The position numbers and the translations under genes were made by a program. Below, in pieces: positions 27,106 to 35,261 of a stretch of 49,592 nucleotides of DNA (position 1 is the first letter of the stretch; every line of letters begins with the position of its first letter). The notes under the pieces were generated by a model. That model was not told where the DNA came from. It saw nothing but the letters and a program-made list of their open reading frames with translations, and ran no database searches. This DNA comes from Acidimicrobiaceae bacterium (GTDB lineage Bacteria > Actinomycetota > Acidimicrobiia > Acidimicrobiales > RAAP-2): contig DAHUZK010000066.1 in NCBI GenBank assembly GCA_027306605.1, positions 1-49,592 of the forward strand, given 5' to 3'.

Positions 27106-27981
27106 ATGGCCAACGGTCGGCGGGTGACCGACGAGCAGAACCGGTCGACAGCCATCGTGCCGATCCGCGTGCCCGACGAAAGCGAGCAGGAGGACCCGCG
27201 CCTGTCCGACGTGGACGAATGGGGACGCTCAGAACGGACACGAGCCCTCGCTCGGACGCTCTACGAGCCGGTGTACTCCAGGTGGTTCCGGACCGAATGG
27301 GAAGGACTGGAGAAGATCCCGGCGCGTGGCGGCGCGCTGCTCATCGCCAACCACGCCGGAGCCATCCCCTCCGATGCGCCGGTCATCATGCACGGCATCG
27401 AGAAGGAGCTGGCGCGTCCGGTCTACGGCCTGGCCGACTATTTCTTCCGCACGGTGCCGGTCCTCGGGACGCTGTGGGCCCGCGCCGGGGGCGTCTCGGC
27501 CCGACCGGGCAACGCGTACCGGCTCTTGAAAGACCAACAGCAACTGGTTCTCGTGTTTCCGGAGGGAACCAAGGGACCGTCGAAGTCGTATACAGACCGG
27601 TACCAGCTCCGCCGCTTCGGGCGTGGTGGGTTCGTCGAGATCGCCATGCGCGCCGGGGTCCCGGTGATTCCCATCGCCGTGGTCGGATCGGAGGAGGCGA
27701 TGCCCATCCTCTTCAGACTGCCCTCCGTGGCCCGGGCACTCGGCCTTCCCTACGTGCCCATCACCGCGAACCTCTTCCTCTTCGGCCCTGTGGGCATCGT
27801 CACGCCCTTCCCGTCGAAGTTCAAGCTCCGCGTGCTCGACCCCGTCCATTTCGACGTGCCGCCGGACCGGGAGCGCTACTCGAAGAGCCGCATCATGGAG
27901 GAGTCGGAGCAGATCCGCGCGCAGCTCCAAGAAGCGGTCTACGGGCTGTTGCGGGAACGACGCAGCATCTGGTTCGGATGA
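27106..27981 (+). CDS. PlsC-like lysophospholipid/glycerolipid acyltransferase
   Basis: A 291-aa acyltransferase of the LPLAT superfamily, expected to transfer an acyl chain to a lysolipid or related acceptor at the inner membrane. Motif I reads NHAGAIPSD (82-90), an H-x6-D spacing instead of the canonical H-x4-D. The third block is FPEGTKG (151-157). IPIAVVGSEEAMP and a hydrophobic YVPITANLFLFGPVG follow. The first about 45 residues are a charged leader. It is followed 28 bp later by an atypical SDR, a pair that recalls mycobacterial Rv0501-Rv0502, where the SDR comes first. The altered H/D spacing appears characteristic of that subfamily rather than a defect. Confidence 0.88.
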   Translation: MANGRRVTDEQNRSTAIVPIRVPDESEQEDPRLSDVDEWGRSERTRALARTLYEPVYSRWFRTEWEGLEKIPARGGALLIANHAGAIPSDAPVIMHGIEKELARPVYGLADYFFRTVPVLGTLWARAGGVSARPGNAYRLLKDQQQLVLVFPEGTKGPSKSYTDRYQLRRFGRGGFVEIAMRAGVPVIPIAVVGSEEAMPILFRLPSVARALGLPYVPITANLFLFGPVGIVTPFPSKFKLRVLDPVHFDVPPDRERYSKSRIMEESEQIRAQLQEAVYGLLRERRSIWFG

Positions 27982-28009
27982 AACGGTATCGCGGCGGGAC
28001 GAGGCAGCC

Positions 28010-29047
28010 GTGAGCCGGCGCGTGCTGGTGACGGGCGCGGACACGTTCTGGGGTGGCCGGATGATCCAGGCCCTCGAGACCGACCCCGCCATGGACGTCA
28101 TTCTCGGATTGGGCACCGGGGCACCGTTGGTGCCCTTCGAACGCGCCGAGTTCGTCCGCACCGACTCCAACTACTCGATCCTCCATCGGATCGTCCGCGC
28201 CACCCGCGTCGACACGATCCTCCACACCTTCTTGATCACGAACTCGACGGCCGTCCCGCGTCGGGTGATGCACGAGATCAACGTCATCGGAACGATGAAC
28301 CTCCTGGCGGCAGCCGGATCGGCCGGATCACCCGTGCGTCACATCGTGGTCAAGTCCTCGACCCTGGTCTACGGCTCGGCCGCGAGCGATCCGTACACCT
28401 TCGAGGAGGCCACGAAGCGAACGAGCCCGGTGAGAAACAGCGTGGAACGTGCCCTGATCGAGGCGGAGGGACTCGTACGCGACTTCTCGGAGGACAACCC
28501 GGGGACGAAGGTCACGGTCCTGCGCTTCGCCAATGTGCTCGGCACCCATCTGACGACGCCCCTGAGCCGCAACCTGTCTCGGCCGCTATGCCCGGCCATC
28601 TTCGGATACGACCCGCTCCTGCAATTCGTCGAGGAGGACGACGTCATCCGGGCTCTCGTGCACGTCACCAAGGGAGGCATCCCCGGTCTCTACAACGTCG
28701 CCGGTGCCGGGCGGCTCCCCTGGAGCGAGGTGGCGGCCATCTGCGGGACACACCTCGTGCCGCTCTGCCCGTACAGCCCACTGAAGATCCGTCCCCTGGG
28801 GAGGCTCTTCGATCTGCCCGAAGAGCTCCGTGATCTGCTGCGCTACGGGCGCGGCGTCGACACGCGGCGTCTGGCCGCGACGGGGTTCACCTACAACTCG
28901 TCGAGCGCCGGCGCCGTGCAGACCTTCATCAGGGCTCAGCGGCTCCGCCGCCAGTCAGGGCGCGAACCGGTGTCGTACCGCTATGAGCACGACGTCGAGC
29001 AGTTCTTCCGCCACTCGCCGTCTGTGATCGGGAACGCCGACGGATGA
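28010..29047 (+). CDS. extended SDR / epimerase-like protein lacking the YxxxK motif
   Basis: A 345-aa protein with a Rossmann start (VLVTGADTFWGGRM) and extended-SDR features: HEINVIGTMNLL, VVKSSTLVYGS (Ser/Thr active site), RFANVLG and YNVAGAG. At the position of the catalytic YxxxK the sequence reads RNSVERALIEAE, so both Tyr and Lys appear missing. It therefore probably binds NAD(P) but does not do standard epimerase chemistry, or it acts as a regulatory subunit. It is the second gene of a pair with the PlsC-like acyltransferase, like mycobacterial GalE2 (Rv0501), which also looks non-canonical there. A sugar or lipid substrate is possible. Its stop is 19 bp from the convergent GNAT gene. 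Confidence 0.85.
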   Translation: MSRRVLVTGADTFWGGRMIQALETDPAMDVILGLGTGAPLVPFERAEFVRTDSNYSILHRIVRATRVDTILHTFLITNSTAVPRRVMHEINVIGTMNLLAAAGSAGSPVRHIVVKSSTLVYGSAASDPYTFEEATKRTSPVRNSVERALIEAEGLVRDFSEDNPGTKVTVLRFANVLGTHLTTPLSRNLSRPLCPAIFGYDPLLQFVEEDDVIRALVHVTKGGIPGLYNVAGAGRLPWSEVAAICGTHLVPLCPYSPLKIRPLGRLFDLPEELRDLLRYGRGVDTRRLAATGFTYNSSSAGAVQTFIRAQRLRRQSGREPVSYRYEHDVEQFFRHSPSVIGNADG

Positions 29048-29066
29048 CCGGTGCCACGCTCGGGCC

Positions 29067-29687
29067 TCAGCGGTCGAGCCATGCCCCGGCGAGCTCGCGC
29101 TCGCGTCGCAACCACTCCTCGGCGGTAATGGCGTAGCGGACGTGGTCCTCCCATACCCCGTCGATCTCGAGGAAACGCTGCGCAACGCCCTCCTCACGGA
29201 TCCCGAGCTTCTCGACCACGCGCCGACTGGCCGTGTTGCGTGGGATGATCGAGATCTCCACTCGATGCAGCGAAATCGCCTCGAAAGCGAAGCGCAGCGT
29301 CACGACGACGGCCTCGGGAACCAAACCCCGGCCCGCCAGTGCTTCGTCGATCCAGTAGCCGATGAAGGCGCTCTGGAACGGGCCTCTCTGGATGGACGAG
29401 AGCGTGACCTCCCCGGCGAACCTCTCGCCGACGAAGATGCCGAAGCCGTACCCCGTGCCGAGATGCCGCTCCCGCTCCCGGATCCCGCAGCGCGCCGCGA
29501 AGCTCGGCCGGTCCTCCGACGGCACCGGCGCGCCCTTCGGTCGGGGCTCCCACCGCAGCAACCAGTCCGCGCAACGTGTACGCACCTCATGCCAGGCCGG
29601 AAAGTCCTCCTCGGTGAGGGAGCGAAGCAGGACCCGACGTCCGTGCAGCTCCAGGGGAGCGTGGCGAACGGCACGGGCCGCACTCAC
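29067..29687 (-). CDS. GNAT acetyltransferase (RimJ/RimL family)
   Basis: A 206-aa N-acetyltransferase that uses acetyl-CoA. The family pattern is clear: LRSLTEEDFPAW at the start, IGYWIDEALAGRGLVPEAV (the R/Q-x-x-G-x-A-like CoA loop, here with GRGLVPEA), ISIIPRNTASRRVVEKLG (the N-x-A-S-x-x-V-x-E-K-L-G signature) and EDHVRYAI at the end. RimJ-type enzymes acetylate ribosomal protein N-termini, but many relatives modify small molecules or peptides. GTG 29687 overlaps the upstream aminotransferase stop by 4 bp (29684-29687), so translation is coupled. Confidence 0.92.
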   Translation of the reverse strand: MSAARAVRHAPLELHGRRVLLRSLTEEDFPAWHEVRTRCADWLLRWEPRPKGAPVPSEDRPSFAARCGIRERERHLGTGYGFGIFVGERFAGEVTLSSIQRGPFQSAFIGYWIDEALAGRGLVPEAVVVTLRFAFEAISLHRVEISIIPRNTASRRVVEKLGIREEGVAQRFLEIDGVWEDHVRYAITAEEWLRRERELAGAWLDR

Positions 29688-30775
29688 CGCCCGAGCACCT
29701 CCCCCAACGCGGCGAGCAGTGCCAGCACGTTACGCCGCCTCGCGGTATGCCCCATGCAGCCGATGCGCCACACCTTGCCCGCCAGCCGGCCCGCACCGGC
29801 GCCGATCTCGATGTCGTACGTGCTCAGCAGTTCCCGTCGGACCGCGGCGTCGTCGACGCCAGCGGGGACGAGCACGGTCGTGAGCTGCGGAAGGCGGTGC
29901 TGCTCGGCCGACACCAGCAGTTCCAGACCCAGCTCCGCCAGTCCTTCCTGGAGCAGCGTGCCGCACGAAGCATGTCGCGCCCGCGCCTGATCGAGACCTT
30001 CTTCGATCAGTGCACCGAGGCCGGCGTGGAGCGCGGCCACCATCGCCACCGGTGCGGTGTGGTGGTACACCCTCCCCCGACCCGCGGTGTCGTTGACGTA
30101 CCCCGCGAGAAGACCGAGGTCCAGATACCAGCTCGACGGGCGCTCGACGCGGCGGCCGAGGGCCCGCGCCGACACGGTCAGCGGTGCGAGGCCAGGGGGC
30201 ACGCCCAGGCACTTCTGCGTGCCGCTGTAGGCGATGTCGACGGACCACCGATCGACCGCGACGTCGATCCCGCCCAGGGACGTCACCATGTCGACCAGGA
30301 GCAGCGCGTCTGCCTTGCCTTCGCCGAGGGGAGCTATCTCGTTGCGCACCCCGGTCGAGGTCTCGGCGTGGACGACGGCGATCAGTGCCGGGTGGGGGTG
30401 CGCCTCCAGCAGCCGAGCCGGCTCGATCGGCTTCCCCCACTCGGCGTCGACCCGGACCACCTTGGCACCGTGCCGAACCGCCACGTCGCACATGCGCTCA
30501 CCGAAGAGGCCGTTCACGCCGACCACCACCGTGTCGCCGGGTCTGACGAAGTTCACGAACGAGGCCTCCATTCCGGCCGAGCCCGTGCCGCTGACCGGCA
30601 GTGTGAGACGGTTGGAGGTCCCGAACAGCTGACGCAACCGGTCGTTGGTCTCGTCGAGGAGCTCGAGGAACCGAGGATCGAGGTGACCGAGGATGGGCCG
30701 GCCCAGGGCCATTGTCACCTCGGGGTAGGGGTTCGAGGGCCCCGGACCCATCAGCAACCGGTCGGAGATCCGCAC
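29684..30775 (-). CDS. class V aminotransferase (alanine/serine-glyoxylate type)
   Basis: A 363-aa PLP enzyme of fold type I. It starts at the family's typical LLMGPGPSNPYPEV, with GHLDPRF downstream. VSGTGSAGMEA binds the PLP phosphate, HAETSTGV and LLVDMVTSLGG hold the ring-stacking and Asp contacts, and the Schiff-base lysine is Lys188 in SGTQKCLGVPPG. Its length matches alanine-glyoxylate or serine-pyruvate transaminases, which remove glyoxylate or interconvert Ser/Gly. It forms a two-gene unit with the GNAT gene. It is divergent from the glycan locus that starts at 30866, and the 90-bp gap holds that gene's promoter. Confidence 0.93.
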   Translation of the reverse strand: MRISDRLLMGPGPSNPYPEVTMALGRPILGHLDPRFLELLDETNDRLRQLFGTSNRLTLPVSGTGSAGMEASFVNFVRPGDTVVVGVNGLFGERMCDVAVRHGAKVVRVDAEWGKPIEPARLLEAHPHPALIAVVHAETSTGVRNEIAPLGEGKADALLLVDMVTSLGGIDVAVDRWSVDIAYSGTQKCLGVPPGLAPLTVSARALGRRVERPSSWYLDLGLLAGYVNDTAGRGRVYHHTAPVAMVAALHAGLGALIEEGLDQARARHASCGTLLQEGLAELGLELLVSAEQHRLPQLTTVLVPAGVDDAAVRRELLSTYDIEIGAGAGRLAGKVWRIGCMGHTARRRNVLALLAALGEVLGR

Positions 30776-30852
30776 GGGCGCATCGTGGCAGGTCCTCGCT
30801 CACCTGCGCCAACGCGCCCGGACGCGACGCGGGCCCCTGGCGCCGGCTTCGG

Positions 30853-30858
30853 TAGATT
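30853..30858 (+). promoter_or_regulatory. putative -10 element (TAGATT) at the start of the second glycan locus
   Basis: TAGATT ends 7 nt before GTG 30866, a leaderless spacing. It fixes the start of the GT2 gene; the same frame is open far upstream but only as an antisense shadow of the aminotransferase. Confidence 0.45.
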
Positions 30859-30865
30859 GCCCGCT

Positions 30866-32527
30866 GTGGAACGGGTGCTCTTCGCCCCCCGGGAGCTCCC
30901 GCCGCTACCCCCAGACGTCGCCCACGATCGGGGAGAGTACTCTGAGTGGGTCCGTCTCCGCGAGAACGAGCGCAGCCGGCGCACAAAGACGCTCCATCCC
31001 GCGCTGGCGCTCCTCATGGTCGCCGTCGCCCCCTCGGCCGACTTGCTCGGGACCACCCTGCGAAGCCTGGAGCAGCAGTCCAGCCGTCGCTGGCGACTGA
31101 CCATCGCCACTCCGGTACCGGGTGACGTCGAGAACATCGTCGGCGCTTGCCTGCGGCGCGGCACGCGGCGGAGGGTCCGTACGGTGGGCACGAGACCGGG
31201 GACACCTATGGTCGACCTGGTACGGCACGCCTCCGAGGGGCTGGGCGGCGCCGGCGTGGCACTCGTCTTCCCAGGCGACAGCTGGGCCCCCGACACCGTC
31301 GCGCTGCTGGGGGCTGCCGCCATGCCGCAGAGCGTGGTCTATGCCGACGAGGACGAGCTGACCGGTGCCGGCGTCTACCGCAGGCCCCGCTTGAAGCCCG
31401 ACTTCTCACCGGACTTTCTCCGCTCCTCCGCCTACATGGGTCGCCCGATCGCCTTCGGCTCCAAGGTCGCGGCCACCCTCCCCGACTCGGTCGCGCATGA
31501 TTCGCCCTCCATGGAACACGAGTGCGCCCTCGCTGCGACCGAGACGACCGCCGCCTCCGTCGTCCACATCTCCGAGGTCCTCTGCCATCGCACCGACACC
31601 GGAGGGACCGATGCCGACGCGGTCCCCGTCACCATCAGTCGCATCCTGCCGGTCGAGGGTCCACCCGCCTCGGTGCCCGTCAGCATCCTGGTGCCCTTCC
31701 GTGACGAACCTGGGTTCCTCCGCACCTGCGTCGATTCCGTGACCACGACGACCAAGGGCCATGACGTCGAGCTGCTCCTCATCGACAACGGTTCGACAGA
31801 CCTCGAAGTCCTGACGCTCCTCGATCGGCTCCAGACCCGTCCGGACGTGCGCATCATCTCCGATCCGAGACCCTTCAACTGGGCGGAGCTCAACAATGCT
31901 GCGGCCGGCGTCGCCGTTGGTGAAGTCCTGATCTTCCTCAACAACGACATAGAGGCTCGCCGAGACGGATGGCTGGAGGCCCTGATCCGGAATGCGCTCC
32001 GTCCCGACGTCGGCGCCGTCGGCGCTCGCCTGCTCTATCCGGACGGACGTCTCCAGCACTGCGGAGTGGTCGTCGGGCTGATCGGTGCGGCCGGCCATCC
32101 GCTTCTCGGGCTCGCTCCCGGAGAGCCGGGTTACCTCAACATGGCACTCGCCAGGCGCGAGTGCGCCGCCGTGACCGGGGCGTGCCTGGCGAGCCGTCGG
32201 GATGTCTTCGACCGCCTGGGTGGCTTCGACGAGACGCTCGGCGTGGACCTCAACGACATCGACTACTGCCTGCGAGCCGGTGCCCTGGGACTCCGCACGA
32301 TCTACGAGCCGGCCGCCGAGCTCATCCACCACGAGTCACCCAGCCGCGGCACTGCGGGCGGAGTCGACGACATCATCAATTTCATCGACAGGTGGAAGGA
32401 GTACATTGCACGCGGAGATCCGTACCTCAACCCGCACCTGAGCCGCTCGAGCGTCGGGTGCGAGTTGGCGAGCTCTGCCGAGAGGGACAGGTGGAACCAA
32501 TGGTATTCGACTCTGGTCGCCCGGTAG
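30866..32527 (+). CDS. tandem GT2 glycosyltransferase (first domain degenerate)
   Basis: A 553-aa protein with two GT-A domains. Residues about 45-245 look like a GT2 fold but the canonical DHDDE is replaced by VFPGDSWAPD, leaving only the later YADEDE (159-164) recognisable. Residues about 271-520 form a complete GT2 domain: PVSILVPFRDE, IDNGSTD, LNNDIEA (358-364), YPDGRLQHCG, and DLNDIDYCLR for the acceptor-side acid. It closely parallels the C-terminal half of the fusion protein at 37092 (shared LNxDIE, YPDGxxQHxGV, LIHHES-SRG), so the two are paralogues. Soluble O-antigen-type GT2 enzymes of this kind extend surface polysaccharides. It is the first gene of the plus-strand locus. Confidence 0.92.
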   Translation: MERVLFAPRELPPLPPDVAHDRGEYSEWVRLRENERSRRTKTLHPALALLMVAVAPSADLLGTTLRSLEQQSSRRWRLTIATPVPGDVENIVGACLRRGTRRRVRTVGTRPGTPMVDLVRHASEGLGGAGVALVFPGDSWAPDTVALLGAAAMPQSVVYADEDELTGAGVYRRPRLKPDFSPDFLRSSAYMGRPIAFGSKVAATLPDSVAHDSPSMEHECALAATETTAASVVHISEVLCHRTDTGGTDADAVPVTISRILPVEGPPASVPVSILVPFRDEPGFLRTCVDSVTTTTKGHDVELLLIDNGSTDLEVLTLLDRLQTRPDVRIISDPRPFNWAELNNAAAGVAVGEVLIFLNNDIEARRDGWLEALIRNALRPDVGAVGARLLYPDGRLQHCGVVVGLIGAAGHPLLGLAPGEPGYLNMALARRECAAVTGACLASRRDVFDRLGGFDETLGVDLNDIDYCLRAGALGLRTIYEPAAELIHHESPSRGTAGGVDDIINFIDRWKEYIARGDPYLNPHLSRSSVGCELASSAERDRWNQWYSTLVAR

Positions 32528-32934
32528 CCGGAGACGTTGAACCCGTTCCGACCCCGGAACCTCCGCACATGATCAGCCGCCCAGCCGATGCGCCGCCCGG
32601 GATCGACCGATTGTCGGATTCGGAGGTCGTCCGGTCGTTCCGAGCGGAATCTGCCGCGCAACAGGCGCCGCGTCGCGGCGTGCCCGTCCGCGCGAGATTC
32701 CGGCGTTGGGCGGGACGGATCTCGGGGCGTGCCGACCGGCGATTCATGTTCGCCGTGGCCGGAGCGACCGACGTGCTCATCGAGCGATGCGATTCGATCG
32801 CTGACCGTCTCGAGCGGCAAGAGACCTTGCTGGCCGAGGTCGCAGAGTCGTACGGCTCCGAGCTGGCGCGACTCCGAGCCGAGGTCGGGCATCTCCGCGC
32901 AGCCGTACCGGCGGAGAACCCGCACGGTGGATAG
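32500..32934 (+). CDS. small coiled-coil protein of the glycan locus
   Basis: A 144-aa protein that I do not recognise. The N-terminus is Pro-rich and unstructured. A basic segment (RARFRRWAGRISGRADRR) then leads into a C-terminal heptad-like helix rich in Leu/Glu/Arg, ending in ELARLRAEVGHLRAA. Similar basic-plus-coiled-coil modules occur next to or inside actinobacterial polysaccharide enzymes. ATG 32500 overlaps the GT2 gene by 28 bp; GTG 32491 and ATG 32569 are alternatives. The stop overlaps the next start by 8 bp. Position suggests a scaffold for the glycosyltransferases. The short length and lack of family make this less certain than its neighbours. Confidence 0.65.
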   Translation: MVFDSGRPVAGDVEPVPTPEPPHMISRPADAPPGIDRLSDSEVVRSFRAESAAQQAPRRGVPVRARFRRWAGRISGRADRRFMFAVAGATDVLIERCDSIADRLERQETLLAEVAESYGSELARLRAEVGHLRAAVPAENPHGG

Positions 32935-33871
32935 GCAGCGAATCAGCGTCATCGCAAACCTTTGGCGAGAGCCGTACTCGGAGTTGGCGTACGTCACCCG
33001 ATCCATTGCAGCGGCCGCGTCCCGGTGGGCAACGGTCTCGATCCACGTGCCCGGTCTCAGCTCGTCCGAGCCCGATGGGGCGTTCGACCTGCACGGAGCG
33101 GAGCGAGGGGACGGGTCCGATTGGCTGCGCCGTCTCTCCCCCGACGTGATGGTCATCGTCGACACCATGACACCCGAGGTGTCCGCACTCCTCTCGAAGC
33201 GAGCGCCGCGGGCCGTGTTCTCCCTCTCGGCTCTGCCCCCGGGACTCGATCCGTCCTGGCGGCGACTCTCCGTCGTGCCTGACGAGACGGCAGGTCCCTC
33301 GGTGAGCCTCTACGTTCCGATCAATCGCGGAGCGGAACAGCATCGTCACAACGGATTCGGCTTCACCGGCTATCTGCTCGTCTTGTCCGGGCGTAGTGGC
33401 GATCACGATGCTCCCCCGACCGAGGCGGCCTGGCTCGTCGCCGCGTGCCACGACGCCGACGTGATCGTGATCGAAGATGGTGTGGCCTCTGCCTGGAGGG
33501 GGCGTGCACTTCGTGGATCGGTCCCGGTGGACAGCCGCATGGATCTGTGGCGGCTCATCGCCCACGCCAATGCGTGCATCGACCTGGCTCCGGGTCGCCA
33601 TGTCGCCCGGGAGTGCGTCGAAGCCCTGCGCTTCGGGACGCCGATCATCGTTCCGCACGGGTCGGGTCCGGCGACGCTCCATGCCTCCCGTGGCGGAGGG
33701 ATCACGTTCCGCGACCCCGAGGAGCTCCTGGAGGGGGCCGAGTCGCTCGCCGACCGCGACGCCCGGTCCTCCGTGTCGCGCCGAGGGCAACTCTATGCGG
33801 ACGGGACATACGGGGACCCTTCGAGCTTCGTCGAACGCCTTCGAGCAGCGGTTGTGGGCACGACCCCGTAA
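32927..33871 (+). CDS. glycosyltransferase-like protein (GT4-type C-terminal domain)
   Basis: A 314-aa protein. A first half (RISVIANLWREPYSE, then VIVDTMTPEV) resembles the N-terminal Rossmann part of a GT-B enzyme. The second half has VIVIEDG and then RECVEALRFGTPIIVPHGSG, matching the E-x-x-x-x-x-G-TP-II/VV donor-site segment of GT4. EGAESLADRDAR-type sequence closes it, as in GT4 C-termini. The usual central GxLxxxKG loop is absent, so the protein is shorter than most GT4 enzymes (about 370-400 aa). GTG 32927 is preferred for its 8-bp overlap with the upstream gene and the correct N-terminal strand. It may be a divergent or inactive transferase. Confidence 0.75.
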   Translation: MDRQRISVIANLWREPYSELAYVTRSIAAAASRWATVSIHVPGLSSSEPDGAFDLHGAERGDGSDWLRRLSPDVMVIVDTMTPEVSALLSKRAPRAVFSLSALPPGLDPSWRRLSVVPDETAGPSVSLYVPINRGAEQHRHNGFGFTGYLLVLSGRSGDHDAPPTEAAWLVAACHDADVIVIEDGVASAWRGRALRGSVPVDSRMDLWRLIAHANACIDLAPGRHVARECVEALRFGTPIIVPHGSGPATLHASRGGGITFRDPEELLEGAESLADRDARSSVSRRGQLYADGTYGDPSSFVERLRAAVVGTTP

Positions 33872-33939
33872 TTCCCATGTCACACCCCAGTTGCTGCCCT
33901 TCGCTTCCGGCTGGACGCCGTACCAACGCCAAGACGAGT

Positions 33940-33955
33940 CCCGTTGAGCCACGGG
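33940..33955. terminator. small hairpin after the first block of the glycan locus
   Basis: CCCGT (33940-33944) and ACGGG (33951-33955) can pair around a 6-nt loop, 69 bp after the stop at 33871. A weak terminator candidate. The rest of the 199-bp gap has no other gene-like sequence. Confidence 0.25.
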
Positions 33956-34002
33956 CTGTCCGCCTTTCCTCTTCGGCTCACCGAGCAGGGCCGACGGTGA
34001 TC

Positions 34003-34008
34003 TACAAT
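34003..34008 (+). promoter_or_regulatory. putative -10 element (TACAAT) of the nucleotide-sugar dehydrogenase operon
   Basis: TACAAT is a near-consensus -10. Transcription would start near 34015, giving a leader of about 55 nt that carries the strong SD AGGAGG (34061-34066), 4 nt before ATG 34071. No clear -35 is seen. It marks a new transcription unit in the middle of the locus. Confidence 0.45.
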
Positions 34009-34070
34009 TCGCCGATTCTCGTCCGGTCCCGAGTCCCTACACATGTTCGCCGCCTCTCGAAGGAGGTCGT

Positions 34071-35261
34071 ATGAGCTTTGACCGCGACGTCGTCGTCGTC
34101 GGGGGATGTGGTCATGTCGGGCTGCCACTCGGCTTGGCGTTCGCTGATCGCGGCCTCCAGGTGGCGCTCTACGACGTGAACCGATCGGCGGTCGACGAGG
34201 TGGCTTCGGGGCGAATGCCCTTCGAGGAGGCCGGGACGCAAGAGGTCCTCGAACGAGTGCTCCCCACCCGCCTCACGGCGACAGCGGACCCCACTGTGGT
34301 CTCGTCCGCCGAGAACGTGGTCATCGTGATCGGCACCCCCGTGGACGAGCATCTCAACCCGGACCCGAACGCTGTCTCCTCGGCGATTGCCGAGCTGCTC
34401 CCCTACCTGGTGGACGGCCAGTTGCTCGTTCTCCGGTCCACCTTGTACCCGGGGACGACGTCCCTCGTGGAAGAGACAGTGGCTCGCAGCGGCAAACAGC
34501 TCGAGGTGTCCTTCTGTCCCGAGCGCATCGCCGAAGGTAAGGCGATGATCGAGCTCTACGAGCTGCCCCAGATCGTCTCGGGCCGCACCGAGGCCGTGCT
34601 CGATCGCTCGGCGAAGCTCTTCAGCAACCTGGCCTCCCAGATGGTGCGGATGGCTCCAGAAGAAGCAGAGCTGGCGAAGCTCTTCACCAACACATGGCGC
34701 TACATAAAGTTCGCAACGGCGAACCAGCTGTTCATGATGGCCACTGATTTCGGCCTCGACTACGAGCGTATCCGGCAGGGTCTGAGGCTCGACTACCCGC
34801 GGGCAGCGGACCTGCCCGGTGCGGGTTTTGCGGCCGGCCCATGCCTGCTGAAGGACACCATGCAATTGGCAGCCTTCAACAACAACAACTTCGTCCTCGG
34901 GCATGCCGCAATGCTCGTCAACGAAGGCCTGCCCCTCTACGTCGTCTCGCGTCTCGAGATGCGCCATCCATTGGCCGAAATGACGGTTGGCATCCTGGGG
35001 ATGGCCTTCAAGAGCGAGTCGGACGACATCAGGTCGAGCCTCAGCTACAAGCTCAGGCGCATCCTGCGCTTCAAGGCCGCCGATGTCCTCTGCCACGATC
35101 CCTACGTCCGCAGTGACGAGACGCTGGCGTCTCTCGACGAGGTGCTCGAGGCGTCGGACATCTTGATCCTGGCGGCACCGCACAAGTGCTACGACGACTT
35201 GAAGACCGAACTCCCCGTCGTGGACATCTGGGGAATCCGAGGAGAGGGGACCCTCCTGTGA
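34071..35261 (+). CDS. UDP-/GDP-sugar dehydrogenase (nucleotide-sugar dehydrogenase family)
   Basis: A 396-aa NAD-dependent enzyme that oxidises C6 of a nucleotide sugar to the uronic acid. The N-terminal Rossmann motif is GGCGHVGLP (11-19), with SFCPERIAEGKA and LFTNTWRYIKFA in the middle and the catalytic Cys258 in AGPCLLKD. The C-terminal UDP-binding domain starts near VGILGMAFKSESDDIRSS. It is closer to the WecC/UDP-HexNAc side than to UDP-glucose dehydrogenase by style, but the sugar cannot be fixed. The strong SD and a promoter-like box support ATG 34071. It overlaps the downstream GT2 by 4 bp (GTGA), which suggests the uronic acid is used in this locus. Confidence 0.93.
   Translation: MSFDRDVVVVGGCGHVGLPLGLAFADRGLQVALYDVNRSAVDEVASGRMPFEEAGTQEVLERVLPTRLTATADPTVVSSAENVVIVIGTPVDEHLNPDPNAVSSAIAELLPYLVDGQLLVLRSTLYPGTTSLVEETVARSGKQLEVSFCPERIAEGKAMIELYELPQIVSGRTEAVLDRSAKLFSNLASQMVRMAPEEAELAKLFTNTWRYIKFATANQLFMMATDFGLDYERIRQGLRLDYPRAADLPGAGFAAGPCLLKDTMQLAAFNNNNFVLGHAAMLVNEGLPLYVVSRLEMRHPLAEMTVGILGMAFKSESDDIRSSLSYKLRRILRFKAADVLCHDPYVRSDETLASLDEVLEASDILILAAPHKCYDDLKTELPVVDIWGIRGEGTLL

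Noticed and set aside
29747-30865. Upstream extension of the first GT2 of the glycan locus (back to 29747)
   Set aside because: This part is antisense to the aminotransferase, and the GT2 homology and a -10 box place the start at GTG 30866.
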